Positions 34,413 through 42,237 of a stretch of 42,237 nucleotides of DNA are shown here, one piece after another (position 1 is the first letter of the stretch; each line of letters starts with the position of its first letter). The translations under genes were made by a program, and so were the position numbers. Below the pieces are notes generated by a model. The model ran no database searches and was not told where the DNA came from. It saw nothing but the letters and a program-made list of their open reading frames with translations. The DNA comes from UBA4717 sp045580165 (lineage in GTDB: Bacteria > Bacillota > Clostridia > Oscillospirales > CAG-272), in assembly GCA_045580165.1 (NCBI GenBank), contig JAZNNG010000053.1:1-42237 (forward strand). Reading direction: 5' to 3'.

Positions 34413-35480
34413 TCAAATGACCGACGCACACTTGTGCGTCGGTTTTTCTATGTTGCTGAGTTCAACACCTGAATAATAATGAAGCAAAATTTCTTCGTAG
34501 GTCTTCCCAGCTTTTGCCATTTCGTTTGCGCCGTGTTGGCTAAGACCTATTCCGTGACCGTATCCGCGGACGGAAAACGTGTAAATACCATCAGCATAGC
34601 TCAAGCTGAAATCACAAGATTTTAGTCCAAAAAGACTTCGCACGGTTTTGCCTTTGATGCTTACCCCGTCAACTTTCATCACCTGACATCTTCCCGAATC
34701 ATTGTATGAGAGCGTTATATCATCGGGAGACCCATTTACTGTACCGTAGCTTGACAATACTCGCATCATTTCAGACTCTTTTACCTTAACCGTACTTAAC
34801 GGTGTGCTCTCAGCGCTATATACACTTTTCAGATACGGGGTTTCTGTTCCCCACAAATTATAAGAGTTTTCGGTGTAACCGTCTGAAGCAGAATGGTAAA
34901 CAGCGCAACAAGGCTCTCCGTTATATGTTATTATCTGTCCGTCAGTTTGGTTTACTGCCTCCTTTACTTTTTCATAAGCTATTTTGTAAGCTTCGTTACC
35001 GTATCTGCTTTCATACTGACTCCTTGTAATATATGCGCTACAATGAGAGGGATTGCTGCAAAGTCTGCCTTCTGCGTGTCTGTTTCCGCTCTCAAGCTCT
35101 CTTATCGCATAAGTACGGGCAGCAACCGCCTGCGCCTTAACCGCCTCTATTTCAAATGTATACGGAAGCTCGGACATCACAACTCCTATCAAGTATTCCT
35201 CGAGAGTTAATTCGTACGTTTCGTTTGTATCAATAAATGCAAGTGTATATGACGAATCTTTCATAGTAACGTTTTGCGCCGTCTCGTCTGCTTCATCAGA
35301 CGCAATCGGATAATCGCACGGTGTCATTTCAACGCATTCATTGCTTATAGACAGTCGATTCCCTGTATATTTTGGCATTTTTTGCGAGCAAAAGTCGTCT
35401 GCAAAAATCACTGTTTCAGACAGGGCTAAAACCGACATAAGTAAAATAGACATAATTATTACAATACTGATTCTGTTCAT
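34413..35480 (-). CDS. spoIID: Stage II sporulation protein D (SpoIID/LytB)
   Basis: 355 residues. Lytic transglycosylase of the DMP engulfment machine, mother-cell membrane. A membrane helix covers residues about 6-24. The SpoIID domain starts LTLEEYLIGVVMSELP with catalytic Glu104, then AVAARTYAIRE. Cys141 and Cys147 flank the His146 region (CSNPSHCSAY), a known Zn-site pattern. Near the end is VRGYGHGIGLSQHGANEMA. The C-terminal residues are encoded by a terminator hairpin. spoIIM and spoIIP are not present. Confidence 0.92.
   Translation of the reverse strand: MNRISIVIIMSILLMSVLALSETVIFADDFCSQKMPKYTGNRLSISNECVEMTPCDYPIASDEADETAQNVTMKDSSYTLAFIDTNETYELTLEEYLIGVVMSELPYTFEIEAVKAQAVAARTYAIRELESGNRHAEGRLCSNPSHCSAYITRSQYESRYGNEAYKIAYEKVKEAVNQTDGQIITYNGEPCCAVYHSASDGYTENSYNLWGTETPYLKSVYSAESTPLSTVKVKESEMMRVLSSYGTVNGSPDDITLSYNDSGRCQVMKVDGVSIKGKTVRSLFGLKSCDFSLSYADGIYTFSVRGYGHGIGLSQHGANEMAKAGKTYEEILLHYYSGVELSNIEKPTHKCASVI
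34420..34447. terminator. Terminator for glcK overlapping the spoIID 3' end
   Basis: Perfect 11-bp stem ACCGACGCACA/TGTGCGTCGGT with 2-base loop, then T5 on the plus strand. The left arm lies inside the last codons of spoIID on the other strand. Confidence 0.9.
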
Positions 35481-35525
35481 TTTGTACCGCCTTAAATATT
35501 TTTTTGCGAGTTTTTAATTTTTCTC

Positions 35526-35554
35526 TTGCATTTTTTGTAATTATGTAGTAAAAT
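35526..35554 (+). promoter_or_regulatory. Promoter for citrate synthase
   Basis: TTGCAT (35526-35531), 17-base spacer, TAAAAT (35549-35554), giving a leader of about 90 bases. Confidence 0.5.
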
Positions 35555-35565
35555 AATAAACATAT
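35538..35565 (-). promoter_or_regulatory. SigmaE-like promoter for spoIID
   Basis: On the minus strand ATA (35563-35565), 17-base spacer, CATAATTA (35538-35545), close to the sigmaE pattern ATA-N16..18-CATAcanT. It overlaps the citrate synthase promoter. Confidence 0.4.
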
Positions 35566-35651
35566 TTAACGTATACGGGACAAAAGGGCTATTAGATTAT
35601 ATTCTGACTTTCTAAAATTAGTACACTTATCTTGCACCAAGGAGGCGCTTT

Positions 35652-37025
35652 ATGAACAATACGGTAATTACACCGGAGCAGCAGCTCGAGATACTCAGCA
35701 GCTTTCAGAACAATTCAAAAACGGTTTACGATATACCGCAAAAATACTTTACAAACTATAATGTAAAGAGAGGACTCAGAAATCCCGACGGAACGGGTGT
35801 AATGGCAGGTATTACCAGAATCGGTAACGCACATGGTTACATCATCAACGAGGGCGATAAGGTTTCTATCGACGGAGAGCTCTATTACCGCGGCTACAAG
35901 GTCGACGAGCTTGTTGAAAATTATGACAAGGAAAACCGTTTCGGATTTGAGGAGGTGTCCTACATTCTGTTCTTCGGAGATCTCCCCACACGCAAGCAGT
36001 TTGAGGACTACGATGCTTTGCTTGATAATTACCGTGAGCTTCCTCCGAGATTTACAGAGGACGTAATAATGAAGTCACCCAACCGTTCCATTATGAACAA
36101 GCTTGCATCCTCGGTTCTTTCGCTATATTCCTACGACGAAAACCCCGACGACACTTCTCTTCCTAACCTCGTGCGTCAGAGCATGCAGCTTATGGCAAGA
36201 CTCCCCATTATTGCCGCGCAGACCTTTGCTATTTACAGAAACGTCTTCTGCGACGAAAGTCTTACCATTCATAATCCTCTTAACAATCACAATACGGCTC
36301 AGAACTTCTTGCGTATACTTCGCCACGACGGAAATTACACTGACGACGAAGCAAAGCTTCTCGATCTTTGCCTTATACTTCACGCTGAGCACGGCGGCGG
36401 TAACAACTCCACGTTTACCTGCAGAACAGTATCGTCCTCCGGTACCGATACCTATTCTGCAATAGCTTCGGCGATTTGCTCACTGAAGGGTCCCCGTCAC
36501 GGTGGCGCAAACATCAAGGTTGAAGAAATGTTCGACTGTATAAAGGCCAACGTCAAGGACACAAAGGACGATGACGAGGTTGCAGCATTCCTCAGAAAGC
36601 TTGTATACGGCGAAGCAGGCGATAGCAGCGGTCTTATCTACGGAATGGGTCACCCGATATACACAAGATCAGACCCAAGAGCCGTAATGCTCAAGAAATA
36701 TGCACGTAAAATGGCAGAAAACAAGGGCTATATGGATGACTTCAATCTTCTCAATGCTATCGAAAGACTTGCGCCTGACATTCTTCGTGAAAAGCTCGGA
36801 CTTGACAAGGATATTTGTGCAAACATAGACCTTTATTCAGGACTCGTTTACCGTATGCTCGGTATTCCTACCGAAATGTATACTCCCCTCTTTGCTATTG
36901 CACGTATAGTAGGTTGGTGCTCTCACAGAATGGAAGAGCTTACAACTGCAAAGAAGATAATACGCCCTGCGTATAAGGCTATTGCAGACCGTAAGCACTA
37001 CACACCCCTTGAAGCAAGAGAGTAA
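35652..37025 (+). CDS. gltA: Citrate synthase
   Basis: 457 residues. Condenses acetyl-CoA and oxaloacetate. The sequence has the long N-terminal extension of clostridial type I enzymes. Active-site segments are LHAEHGGGNNSTFTCR near residue 240, LKGPRHGGANIKV near 282 and GMGHPIYTRSDPRA near 334. The remaining tail is IPTEMYTPLFAIARIVGWCSHRMEE. RBS AAGGAGG precedes the ATG. Monocistronic, closed by a strong hairpin. In a fermenter it likely feeds glutamate synthesis through a partial TCA cycle; that is inference. Confidence 0.95.
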   Translation: MNNTVITPEQQLEILSSFQNNSKTVYDIPQKYFTNYNVKRGLRNPDGTGVMAGITRIGNAHGYIINEGDKVSIDGELYYRGYKVDELVENYDKENRFGFEEVSYILFFGDLPTRKQFEDYDALLDNYRELPPRFTEDVIMKSPNRSIMNKLASSVLSLYSYDENPDDTSLPNLVRQSMQLMARLPIIAAQTFAIYRNVFCDESLTIHNPLNNHNTAQNFLRILRHDGNYTDDEAKLLDLCLILHAEHGGGNNSTFTCRTVSSSGTDTYSAIASAICSLKGPRHGGANIKVEEMFDCIKANVKDTKDDDEVAAFLRKLVYGEAGDSSGLIYGMGHPIYTRSDPRAVMLKKYARKMAENKGYMDDFNLLNAIERLAPDILREKLGLDKDICANIDLYSGLVYRMLGIPTEMYTPLFAIARIVGWCSHRMEELTTAKKIIRPAYKAIADRKHYTPLEARE

Positions 37026-37063
37026 TTATAATATTGTTCCCCAAATTCAAGAATAGAATTCAA

Positions 37064-37100
37064 AGAAGCATCACTTTTACAAAAAAGTGATGCTTCTTCT
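37064..37100 (+). terminator. Terminator after citrate synthase
   Basis: Stem of 15 bp AGAAGCATCACTTTT/AAAAGTGATGCTTCT with a 4-base loop, then TTCTTG. Confidence 0.85.
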
Positions 37101-37121
37101 TGATATAATAAAAAATTTATG

Positions 37122-37153
37122 ATAAAATAAAAAAGAGCCCGACAAAGTCGGGC

Positions 37154-37154
<1 letters not shown>
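37122..37154 (-). terminator. Terminator after the tRNA pair
   Basis: Minus-strand hairpin AGCCCGAC-TTT-GTCGGGCT followed by CTTTTTTATTTTAT. It abuts the CCA end of tRNA-Val. Confidence 0.9.
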
Positions 37155-37230
<76 letters not shown>

Positions 37231-37234
37231 GTAT

Positions 37235-37321
37235 TGGTGCCGGTGGCGGGGGTCGAACCCGCACCCTGTCGCCAGGACCGGATTTTGAGTCCGGCACGTC
37301 TGCCAATTCCATCACACCGGC
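37235..37321 (-). tRNA. tRNA-Leu(CAA)
   Basis: 87 bases with encoded CCA. The acceptor stem GCCGGTG/CACCGGC, long variable arm (CCTGGCGACAGG), anticodon stem CCGGA/TCCGG with loop CTCAAAA (anticodon CAA) and T-arm GCGGGTTCGACCCCCGC support tRNA-Leu reading UUG. Confidence 0.94.
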
Positions 37322-37347
37322 ATAGTGTAAATTTGACTAACGGTAGT

Positions 37348-37376
37348 ATTATAACACAACACGTATTCAATTTCAA
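37348..37376 (-). promoter_or_regulatory. Promoter for the tRNA pair
   Basis: On the minus strand: TTGAAA (37371-37376), 17-base spacer ending TGT, TATAAT (37348-37353), 26 bases before tRNA-Leu. Confidence 0.75.
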
Positions 37377-37416
37377 TAGTTTTTTAAAATTATTTATTAT
37401 TCGGAGATAATTAATA

Positions 37417-38025
37417 ATGACATACACTGAACTCATTTTTCTTAACTCCTCACACATTCCGGATTTATATACCGTCACCAACCCATACGTGACGGACAAG
37501 CTAAAGAAAATAAAATCGAGCGAATATCTGCTTCATTCATCTATCGGATATTCTCTACTCGGTAAAATCATATCAGAGCGCTTCAACGTTGACATAAATA
37601 AAGTTATAATCAGAGAAAATGAATTCGGAAAGCCATATTTCCCTGATCTTAAAGTAAAATTTAACATTTCTCACACCAATAATGCAGTAGCTTGCTCGGT
37701 TTCAGAGTCCGAAGTAGGTGTTGACGTAGAAAGAATTTCTACCGTACGTGAAAAAATTTTGAAGCTTTATTCTCCTCGCGAACGGGAAGGAATACGTAAT
37801 GCCGAGGATTTCTACAAGCTATGGACCTTAAAGGAATCGGCCCTTAAGCTCACGGGAACAGGCGTTTCCGACATAAAAAAGCATGAATTTACAATCAAAC
37901 CCGAAATCGCTTACATTTCCGCGGCTCTTCCGAGAAACGTAAGGCACAAATCATTTGTTATAGACGGTTACGTTCTTTCCGTTTCTTCTTCAGACGAAAT
38001 AGCCCAACCCATAATAATCAGATAA
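37417..38025 (+). CDS. 4'-phosphopantetheinyl transferase (Sfp-type)
   Basis: 202 residues. Transfers phosphopantetheine from CoA to carrier-protein Ser. Motifs are KFNISHTNNAVACSVS near residue 84, EVGVDVERI near 105 (magnesium-binding Asp/Glu) and YKLWTLKESALKLTGTG near 137. The length suits a short Sfp/AcpT-like enzyme. The nearest carrier is the ACP at 26.1 kb. Flanked by tRNA genes and a convergent DUF3794 gene. Confidence 0.88.
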   Translation: MTYTELIFLNSSHIPDLYTVTNPYVTDKLKKIKSSEYLLHSSIGYSLLGKIISERFNVDINKVIIRENEFGKPYFPDLKVKFNISHTNNAVACSVSESEVGVDVERISTVREKILKLYSPREREGIRNAEDFYKLWTLKESALKLTGTGVSDIKKHEFTIKPEIAYISAALPRNVRHKSFVIDGYVLSVSSSDEIAQPIIIR

Positions 38026-38047
38026 GGCTGCCGCAATGCGACAGCCT
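38025..38047. terminator. Weak bidirectional hairpin after the PPTase gene
   Basis: AGGCTG(C)CGCA / TGCG(A)CAGCCT, an imperfect 10-bp stem between convergent genes. Confidence 0.5.
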
Positions 38048-38052
38048 CATTG

Positions 38053-39576
38053 TTATTCTATTATAATTGCAGATGAGTAACGCGTGTCAATATCGGGGTT
38101 AGACTTAAGAATTCTGTCGACCGTGGTCTTCTTAAGCTTTGCAGTGTTCCAAAGAGTTTCATCAGACGGCTGATAGAAGATGCTGAAAATCGATTCAGAT
38201 GCTTTGGATTCGGGGGTAAATCCGGAAATCGCGCCGGATACGGGAACATCCGATTCCCTAAGCGAAAGTAAATTTAGATAGAGCTCTGAGTCGGTATATA
38301 TTTTTTCGCCGTCACAACGAGTTTTGGCGGGGAGAGCTTCGATTCCTCCGACTATATTCGAGCCGTTCAGATTTTCTGTCTTACAACTGAAAGGTGATGT
38401 AATTTCTCTTGTGGCAATTAAACCGTCGTCAGATATAACCGCCACCTTATTCCTGAGCTTACCGCTAATTTTATCTCCGTTTGTAAGTTCTATACCGTCA
38501 ATAGCGTACTGCGCATCAAGGCAAGCGCATATATCTTTTACTGACGGATACTCGTTGACCTCGGAACAAGTAAGATTCGTTTTACAGATGCCGTCAATAT
38601 ACGAAAATCTGGTCCTTACAGTATTAATATCACAGGAATATACTGTTGAATATGCATCTTTTACAACCGATACCTTTTTATTTCCGAGCATAAGTATATC
38701 TATATCGTAATCGGCATCAAATTCAAGGACCTTGTTTTCACCGTACTGATTTTTGCCGATATTCAGATTCATTGCAGATATATTTGCGGTAGGATAAATA
38801 AACGAATACTCACCTTTACCTAAAAGCATCGCCTTTTCATCGTCATTCAATGTGATCCCAAACGGTATTTCTCTTTTAAATACACGGTATTTGGCATCAT
38901 TATCGAGATAAACACAGGATATGCCGAAAATTCCTTTAAGCTTTAACGGCATATCCGAATCATTTCTTTTGTCCTCGTTTACTATAAGCTCTGCGTTCCA
39001 GTGAACAAGCTCTTTAATCTCGGGACTTCTCGTATCAAGCTCCACGTTATCGCTGAAGCTATGCTCGCCAAGTATAACGGAAGCACTACTCATAGCCTCA
39101 ACCTCCTCGAGAAGATATTGCATATTCGCATCACTGGGAAGCTGACATTGAATATCGGGATAGATTCTTTCTTCAACTGTTTCAAATATATAGGCTTTGA
39201 TCAGGGTTTTAATGGTAAATTTTCTCGGATTGGCCATTCTGCAGCTCGCCTGTGCAACCTCGTTTTTTATACAAACGCCTACGTTACCATCATATTTATA
39301 TCTGATGCTTTCTTTGATTTCATCCTTGAAATTTACTGAGCAAAGAATCGTGCTTCCATGAGCGTTAACAGATGAAAACAGTATATTATATATAACGCAA
39401 AGCGTTGCTTCACTTTCGACAGGCCCGAAATACGTTTTTACTTCACCGAGTCTTGCTTTACAGGAAATGACGTTCTTTACGTCGGGAAAGGAATCCGGTA
39501 AGATAAAATCTTCGCTTCGTTCTATTGGGTGTATTGCATACAGGGATTTACTATACTTTTCGCTCATTTCACTCAT
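38053..39576 (-). CDS. SipL-like DUF3794 (SPOCS) protein with C-terminal LysM-like module
   Basis: 507 residues. At least two DUF3794/SPOCS repeats are readable: the first around LPDSFPDVKNVISCKARLGE (residues about 25-100), another around residues 265-340. A third partial one is likely around YPSVKDICACLDAQ. The C-terminal 45 residues (SDETLWNTAKLKKTTVDRIL, then KSNPDID) look like a shortened LysM. This layout matches SipL, the spore-coat anchor of Clostridioides that binds SpoIVA. ATG 39574-39576 is chosen with GGAGG five bases upstream. The function is inferred from architecture; no spoIVA is in the window. Confidence 0.8.
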   Translation of the reverse strand: MSEMSEKYSKSLYAIHPIERSEDFILPDSFPDVKNVISCKARLGEVKTYFGPVESEATLCVIYNILFSSVNAHGSTILCSVNFKDEIKESIRYKYDGNVGVCIKNEVAQASCRMANPRKFTIKTLIKAYIFETVEERIYPDIQCQLPSDANMQYLLEEVEAMSSASVILGEHSFSDNVELDTRSPEIKELVHWNAELIVNEDKRNDSDMPLKLKGIFGISCVYLDNDAKYRVFKREIPFGITLNDDEKAMLLGKGEYSFIYPTANISAMNLNIGKNQYGENKVLEFDADYDIDILMLGNKKVSVVKDAYSTVYSCDINTVRTRFSYIDGICKTNLTCSEVNEYPSVKDICACLDAQYAIDGIELTNGDKISGKLRNKVAVISDDGLIATREITSPFSCKTENLNGSNIVGGIEALPAKTRCDGEKIYTDSELYLNLLSLRESDVPVSGAISGFTPESKASESIFSIFYQPSDETLWNTAKLKKTTVDRILKSNPDIDTRYSSAIIIE

Positions 39577-39650
39577 AATAACCTCCAAACCGCCCGTTTG
39601 GACGGCAATTTATTCACTAAATTATATTGAAACAAAGCAAAAATTATTAC

Positions 39651-39687
39651 AGAAAAAGAAGACGCATTATTAAAATACGTCTTCTTA
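39651..39687 (-). terminator. Terminator after the SpoIIQ-like gene
   Basis: Stem AAGAAGACG/CGTCTTCTT around an A/T loop, followed on the minus strand by TTTTTCTG. Confidence 0.75.
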
Positions 39688-39691
39688 TTTT

Positions 39692-40441
39692 TTATTCAAA
39701 CGCCTGATCGCTCATTACCGTAACCGTTGACATATCAATAACCGTTAAGGGATCGATATAAGCTCCTGCGGCCGTCATTTCGAGGTGAAGATGAGGCTCC
39801 TGTGCTATTTCAACGATGGCGGTCGAGCCCACGGCACCTATAAGCTGTCCCTTCGACACCGATGCTCCGATATTAATATCGGACGGTAGGGATTCGCTCA
39901 GATTCATATAGTAGGAAGAAATGCCGTCGGCATGTTCAACAACTACGGTTGTACCCATCATAGGGTCGTTAAATACAGATTTCACGACACCCGATGCACA
40001 GCTTGCAACGGCTGTTCCCTCCTCACATACAAAGTCAACTCCTGTATGTGCGCGGTAGTCGTTCATGGTTACTGAATAAACGGGAACATCAACGGTGTAT
40101 TCCTTTGAAACATATCCGTTTACAGGGGCAGAATAGGTTTCTTTTTCTTCACTTACGGTCGGCTTTGTTGTGTTGTCCTTAGTGCTTTCCTCATTAGCGC
40201 TCGTTTCAATTTGATTCTGAGAGGTATCTGTTTCGGAGGTCTTATCAGTAACGGATACGGGCTTCTCAGTATAAGGCAGCGTCTGCGAGGTGGGAACGTC
40301 CGTTTCAGTCTCGCTTAAATCAGGTGGAGGATTCTTCTTTGAAGACGCTGTCATAAGCGTAACGGCAATTACCACGGCTAAACAAAGTCCGATAACGTAA
40401 TAAAGCAACGTGTTGGCAAGCTTCTTGTTTGACTTTTCCAT
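39692..40441 (-). CDS. SpoIIQ-like M23 metallopeptidase
   Basis: 249 residues. A membrane helix covers residues about 12-31 and is followed by a Ser/Thr/Glu-rich linker (about 40-103). The LytM/M23 domain (about 104-235) keeps all zinc ligands: His132 and Asp136 in HTGVDF, His217 and His219 in PHLHLE. The domain wording (PVNGYVSKEY...VPVYSVTMNDYRAHTGVDF) resembles clostridial SpoIIQ, which unlike the Bacillus protein stays catalytic. ATG 40439-40441 is chosen with AAAGGA upstream. The RBS lies in a predicted hairpin (see 40442-40487). It could be a general endopeptidase instead. Confidence 0.82.
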   Translation of the reverse strand: MEKSNKKLANTLLYYVIGLCLAVVIAVTLMTASSKKNPPPDLSETETDVPTSQTLPYTEKPVSVTDKTSETDTSQNQIETSANEESTKDNTTKPTVSEEKETYSAPVNGYVSKEYTVDVPVYSVTMNDYRAHTGVDFVCEEGTAVASCASGVVKSVFNDPMMGTTVVVEHADGISSYYMNLSESLPSDINIGASVSKGQLIGAVGSTAIVEIAQEPHLHLEMTAAGAYIDPLTVIDMSTVTVMSDQAFE

Positions 40442-40487
40442 AATATATCCTTTCACTATGTGGTTTAACCACGTTTACGGATATATT
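40442..40487 (-). promoter_or_regulatory. Predicted RBS-sequestering leader hairpin of the SpoIIQ-like gene
   Basis: On the minus strand AATATATCC (40479-40487) pairs with GGATATATT (40442-40450), which holds the Shine-Dalgarno bases and ends right at ATG. Inside lies a second stem GTGGTT/AACCAC (40460-40472). Confidence 0.45.
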
Positions 40488-40523
40488 TTGGACTCCAAAC
40501 AACGCTTTTATTCAATTTATGTA

Positions 40524-41342
40524 TTATTTGTTTTTATTCTCTTTTATCCACTCTATCGAGAGGGGCATCCACGTAGCCGCGTGTGGGTCTGCGTACATTG
40601 ACTCTCCGTATCCGTCAGGATGTCCGATACCGTGATGTCCCTTAGGATATATGTGAAGCTCAAATGGAATTTTATAATTATCCATAGCATCAGCAATCAA
40701 AAGTGAGCTCTTAACAGGCACGGCGTTATCTGCGGCAGTGTGCCATATAAATGCGGGGCAGGTTTTCTCGTCAACATTTTTATCGGATGAAAGCTTTTCC
40801 ATCATCTCAATAGTCGCGTCATCGCCGAGGAGATATTTGAACGATCCGGTGTGTCCCGTTTCGGGATGAGGAGTAATTACAGGATAGCAAAGGATCATAC
40901 CGGCAGGCTTGTTATATCCGTATTCCATAGGCTCTGCGGCATCGTATATCTCCTTTCTGTGCCATATAGTACCCATAGTGCTTGCAAGGTGTCCACCGGC
41001 GGAAAAGCCGAGAACGTACACCTGGTCGGGGTCTATATTGAATCTCTCAGCATTATCCTTGACGTACTTTATAGCATTAGAAGCGTCTACCTGCGGCATA
41101 GGATATCTCATATCGGGATTAGTACCTCTGACCGAGTACTTAAGCACGAATGCGTTAATTCCTGCCGCAACATAGTTAAGAGCTATCTTTTCACCCTCGT
41201 GCTGAGCAAGTGCAACGTAAGCGCCTCCCGGGAAAACGATAATCGCCTGTCTCGGTCCGATTGCATTTTTCTCATCGACTACGTAAGTATCAAGATAAAC
41301 CTTGTCGTTACCCTCTCTCAAATATACTCTTTCGTTAATCAT
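40524..41342 (-). CDS. Alpha/beta hydrolase, esterase-like
   Basis: 272 residues. Lipase/esterase-type alpha/beta hydrolase, possibly a carbohydrate acetyl or xylan esterase. Oxyanion segment IIVFPGGAYVALA near residue 39; nucleophile elbow GFSAGGHLAS near 111 (Ser113); acid Asp in HTAADNAVPV near 205; catalytic His in KGHHGIGH near 236. There is no signal peptide, so a cytoplasmic role on imported substrate is likely. RBS AAGGAG is present. It follows the GME-fold gene by 11 bases in an operon. Confidence 0.88.
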   Translation of the reverse strand: MINERVYLREGNDKVYLDTYVVDEKNAIGPRQAIIVFPGGAYVALAQHEGEKIALNYVAAGINAFVLKYSVRGTNPDMRYPMPQVDASNAIKYVKDNAERFNIDPDQVYVLGFSAGGHLASTMGTIWHRKEIYDAAEPMEYGYNKPAGMILCYPVITPHPETGHTGSFKYLLGDDATIEMMEKLSSDKNVDEKTCPAFIWHTAADNAVPVKSSLLIADAMDNYKIPFELHIYPKGHHGIGHPDGYGESMYADPHAATWMPLSIEWIKENKNK

Positions 41343-41353
41343 AATTATTCTCC

Positions 41354-42064
41354 TTATATTAGTGCGACAGCTCCGCCGATATCAGTAAGCGGATGGCTAT
41401 CGAAAATTTTGACCTCAATATTCTTGCCAGTACAAAAATCTACTATTTTATTGTAATCACGATGCTTTTTCAAATCTCCGAAAAAATACACGCATCTATT
41501 AACGTAATCATAAAACGAAGATCCGCCGATAAATCCGTAATCATAGCCGCTAAGCTCAATGTCACCCGGCGAAATAAGTAAAACGTCAAAGCCGTGCATC
41601 CTTGCCGCATCGGCAATTCCCTTGTCCGCCGTTATAACACTGTCATTACCTAATCCCAAACACGAGCATTTTGCGTATCCTTGTTTTACGTTGATTATGC
41701 TAATATCCTTTTCTGAGCAAACCTTTTTTACGGTTTCATCCAAAGAATTTAAGTTTGCAAAAATATATTTACCAATATACAATGCGTTCAGGTTTACGTC
41801 ACCGGGGTATTTATCCGTATGATTTTTATCCGAAAAAGCAATAATTATATTGTCGGGGATAGTTATCTTAAGCTTATCATAGAGCTCCTCGGTTAAAATC
41901 AAGGTGTCGTCAATCACAAGCATCTGTACGTCCGCGTGTGTAGATATAGGTACGGGAAGATAAGGATTTTGTCCGACACGTATAATCTGTTCGGAAATTT
42001 TTGACAAGCAATTGCACGCTTCTTTACTGATATGCTCAGAAACGTATATTCTTTTATAGGTCAT
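41354..42064 (-). CDS. DUF6873-type protein with GME (amidinotransferase-like) fold
   Basis: 236 residues. I recognise the DUF6873 group, assigned to the guanidine-modifying-enzyme (GME) propeller fold. Segments GQNPYLPVPISTHADVQMLVID (about 32-53), CLGLGNDSVITADKGIADAA near 135 and GYDYGFIGGSSFYD near 173 look like fold repeats. The protein ends HPLTDIGGAVALI, without the C-terminal Cys used by dihydrolases and amidinotransferases. Function is unknown. RBS GAGG lies before ATG; next gene is the esterase. Confidence 0.75.
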   Translation of the reverse strand: MTYKRIYVSEHISKEACNCLSKISEQIIRVGQNPYLPVPISTHADVQMLVIDDTLILTEELYDKLKITIPDNIIIAFSDKNHTDKYPGDVNLNALYIGKYIFANLNSLDETVKKVCSEKDISIINVKQGYAKCSCLGLGNDSVITADKGIADAARMHGFDVLLISPGDIELSGYDYGFIGGSSFYDYVNRCVYFFGDLKKHRDYNKIVDFCTGKNIEVKIFDSHPLTDIGGAVALI

Positions 42065-42080
42065 AAAGCACCTCGATATG

Positions 42081-42107
42081 AAAAAAGACTGTCTTTCGAC
42101 AGCCTAA
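42081..42107 (-). terminator. Terminator after rpmB
   Basis: Minus-strand stem AGGCTGTC-GAAA-GACAGTCT followed by TTTTTC. Confidence 0.85.
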
Positions 42108-42120
42108 TTTACATAATTAT

Positions 42121-42237
42121 TCAGACAGCTCTTGTAACCTTACCTGAACGAAGGCAACGAGAACATACGTGAACAGTCTTATTAGTACCGTCAACCACTG
42201 CCTTAACTTTTCTGATATTGGGCTTCCAGGTTCTGTT
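42121..42237 (-). CDS. rpmB: 50S ribosomal protein L28, N-terminus outside window
   Basis: The last 38 residues of L28 are visible, starting NRTWKPNIRKVKAVVDG and ending CSRCLRSGKVTRAV. Cys-x2-Cys is retained, so this is a zinc-ribbon copy or its C-terminal half; the first Cys pair would lie beyond the edge. It ends at TGA 42121-42123 and is followed by a strong terminator. Confidence 0.92.
   Translation of the reverse strand, partial: NRTWKPNIRKVKAVVDGTNKTVHVCSRCLRSGKVTRAV

Overview
The window looks like chromosome from a spore-forming, low-to-mid G+C Gram-positive bacterium of class Clostridia. Evidence: dipicolinate synthase (dpaA/dpaB), SpoIID, a SipL-like DUF3794/LysM protein and a SpoIIQ-like M23 protein; a ClpE-like ATPase; two group II ECF ATPases plus EcfT; an MnmM (YtqB) methyltransferase; strong GGAGG ribosome-binding sites; and many TTGACA/TATAAT promoters. 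By eye the base composition fits an uncultured gut-type Oscillospirales or Christensenellales-like lineage, but the family cannot be fixed from sequence reading alone.

Layout. 1-3.9 kb (minus): DUF5711 membrane protein, CvpA-family protein and ClpE-like ATPase in one operon; clpE runs off the left edge. 4.1-13.7 kb (plus): a long housekeeping run, polA-ruvC-ruvA-ruvB-rRNA methyltransferase-ecfA1-ecfA2-ecfT-truA-mntP, with short gaps or ATGA overlaps, closed by a terminator. 13.7-18.4 kb: kdgK-type sugar kinase (minus), L-lactate dehydrogenase, a possible PD-(D/E)XK-fold protein, Gfo/Idh/MocA oxidoreductase and mnmM. 18.4-20.5 kb: membrane protein and phosphoesterase (minus), then three small unknown proteins in tandem. 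20.5-23.4 kb (minus): trpS, polyprenyl-phosphate sugar-phosphate transferase and a membrane protein. 23.6-30.1 kb (plus): membrane protein, aminopeptidase P, acyl carrier protein, NERD protein, PcrA helicase and a membrane-anchored unknown.

30.1-31.9 kb is the accessory island. An XRE regulator with a repeat-helical C-terminus lies between two ~80-bp imperfect inverted repeats. A second, smaller MITE-like element with 23-bp terminal inverted repeats, plus tandem repeats and hairpins, is nested inside. 31.9-42.2 kb mixes sporulation genes (dpaAB, spoIID, SipL-like, SpoIIQ-like) with glucokinase, citrate synthase, a tRNA-Leu/tRNA-Val pair, a phosphopantetheinyl transferase, an esterase, a GME-fold protein and the end of rpmB.

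The genes support recombination and repair (PolA, RuvABC, PcrA), vitamin uptake (ECF module), sugar and pyruvate metabolism (glucokinase, sugar kinase, LDH, citrate synthase), acyl carrier chemistry (ACP and PPTase), and spore formation. The less explained signals are the inverted-repeat XRE island, the small-protein trio with a promoter-like motif shared with dpaA, a putative RBS-sequestering hairpin before the SpoIIQ-like gene, and the PD-(D/E)XK-like protein.
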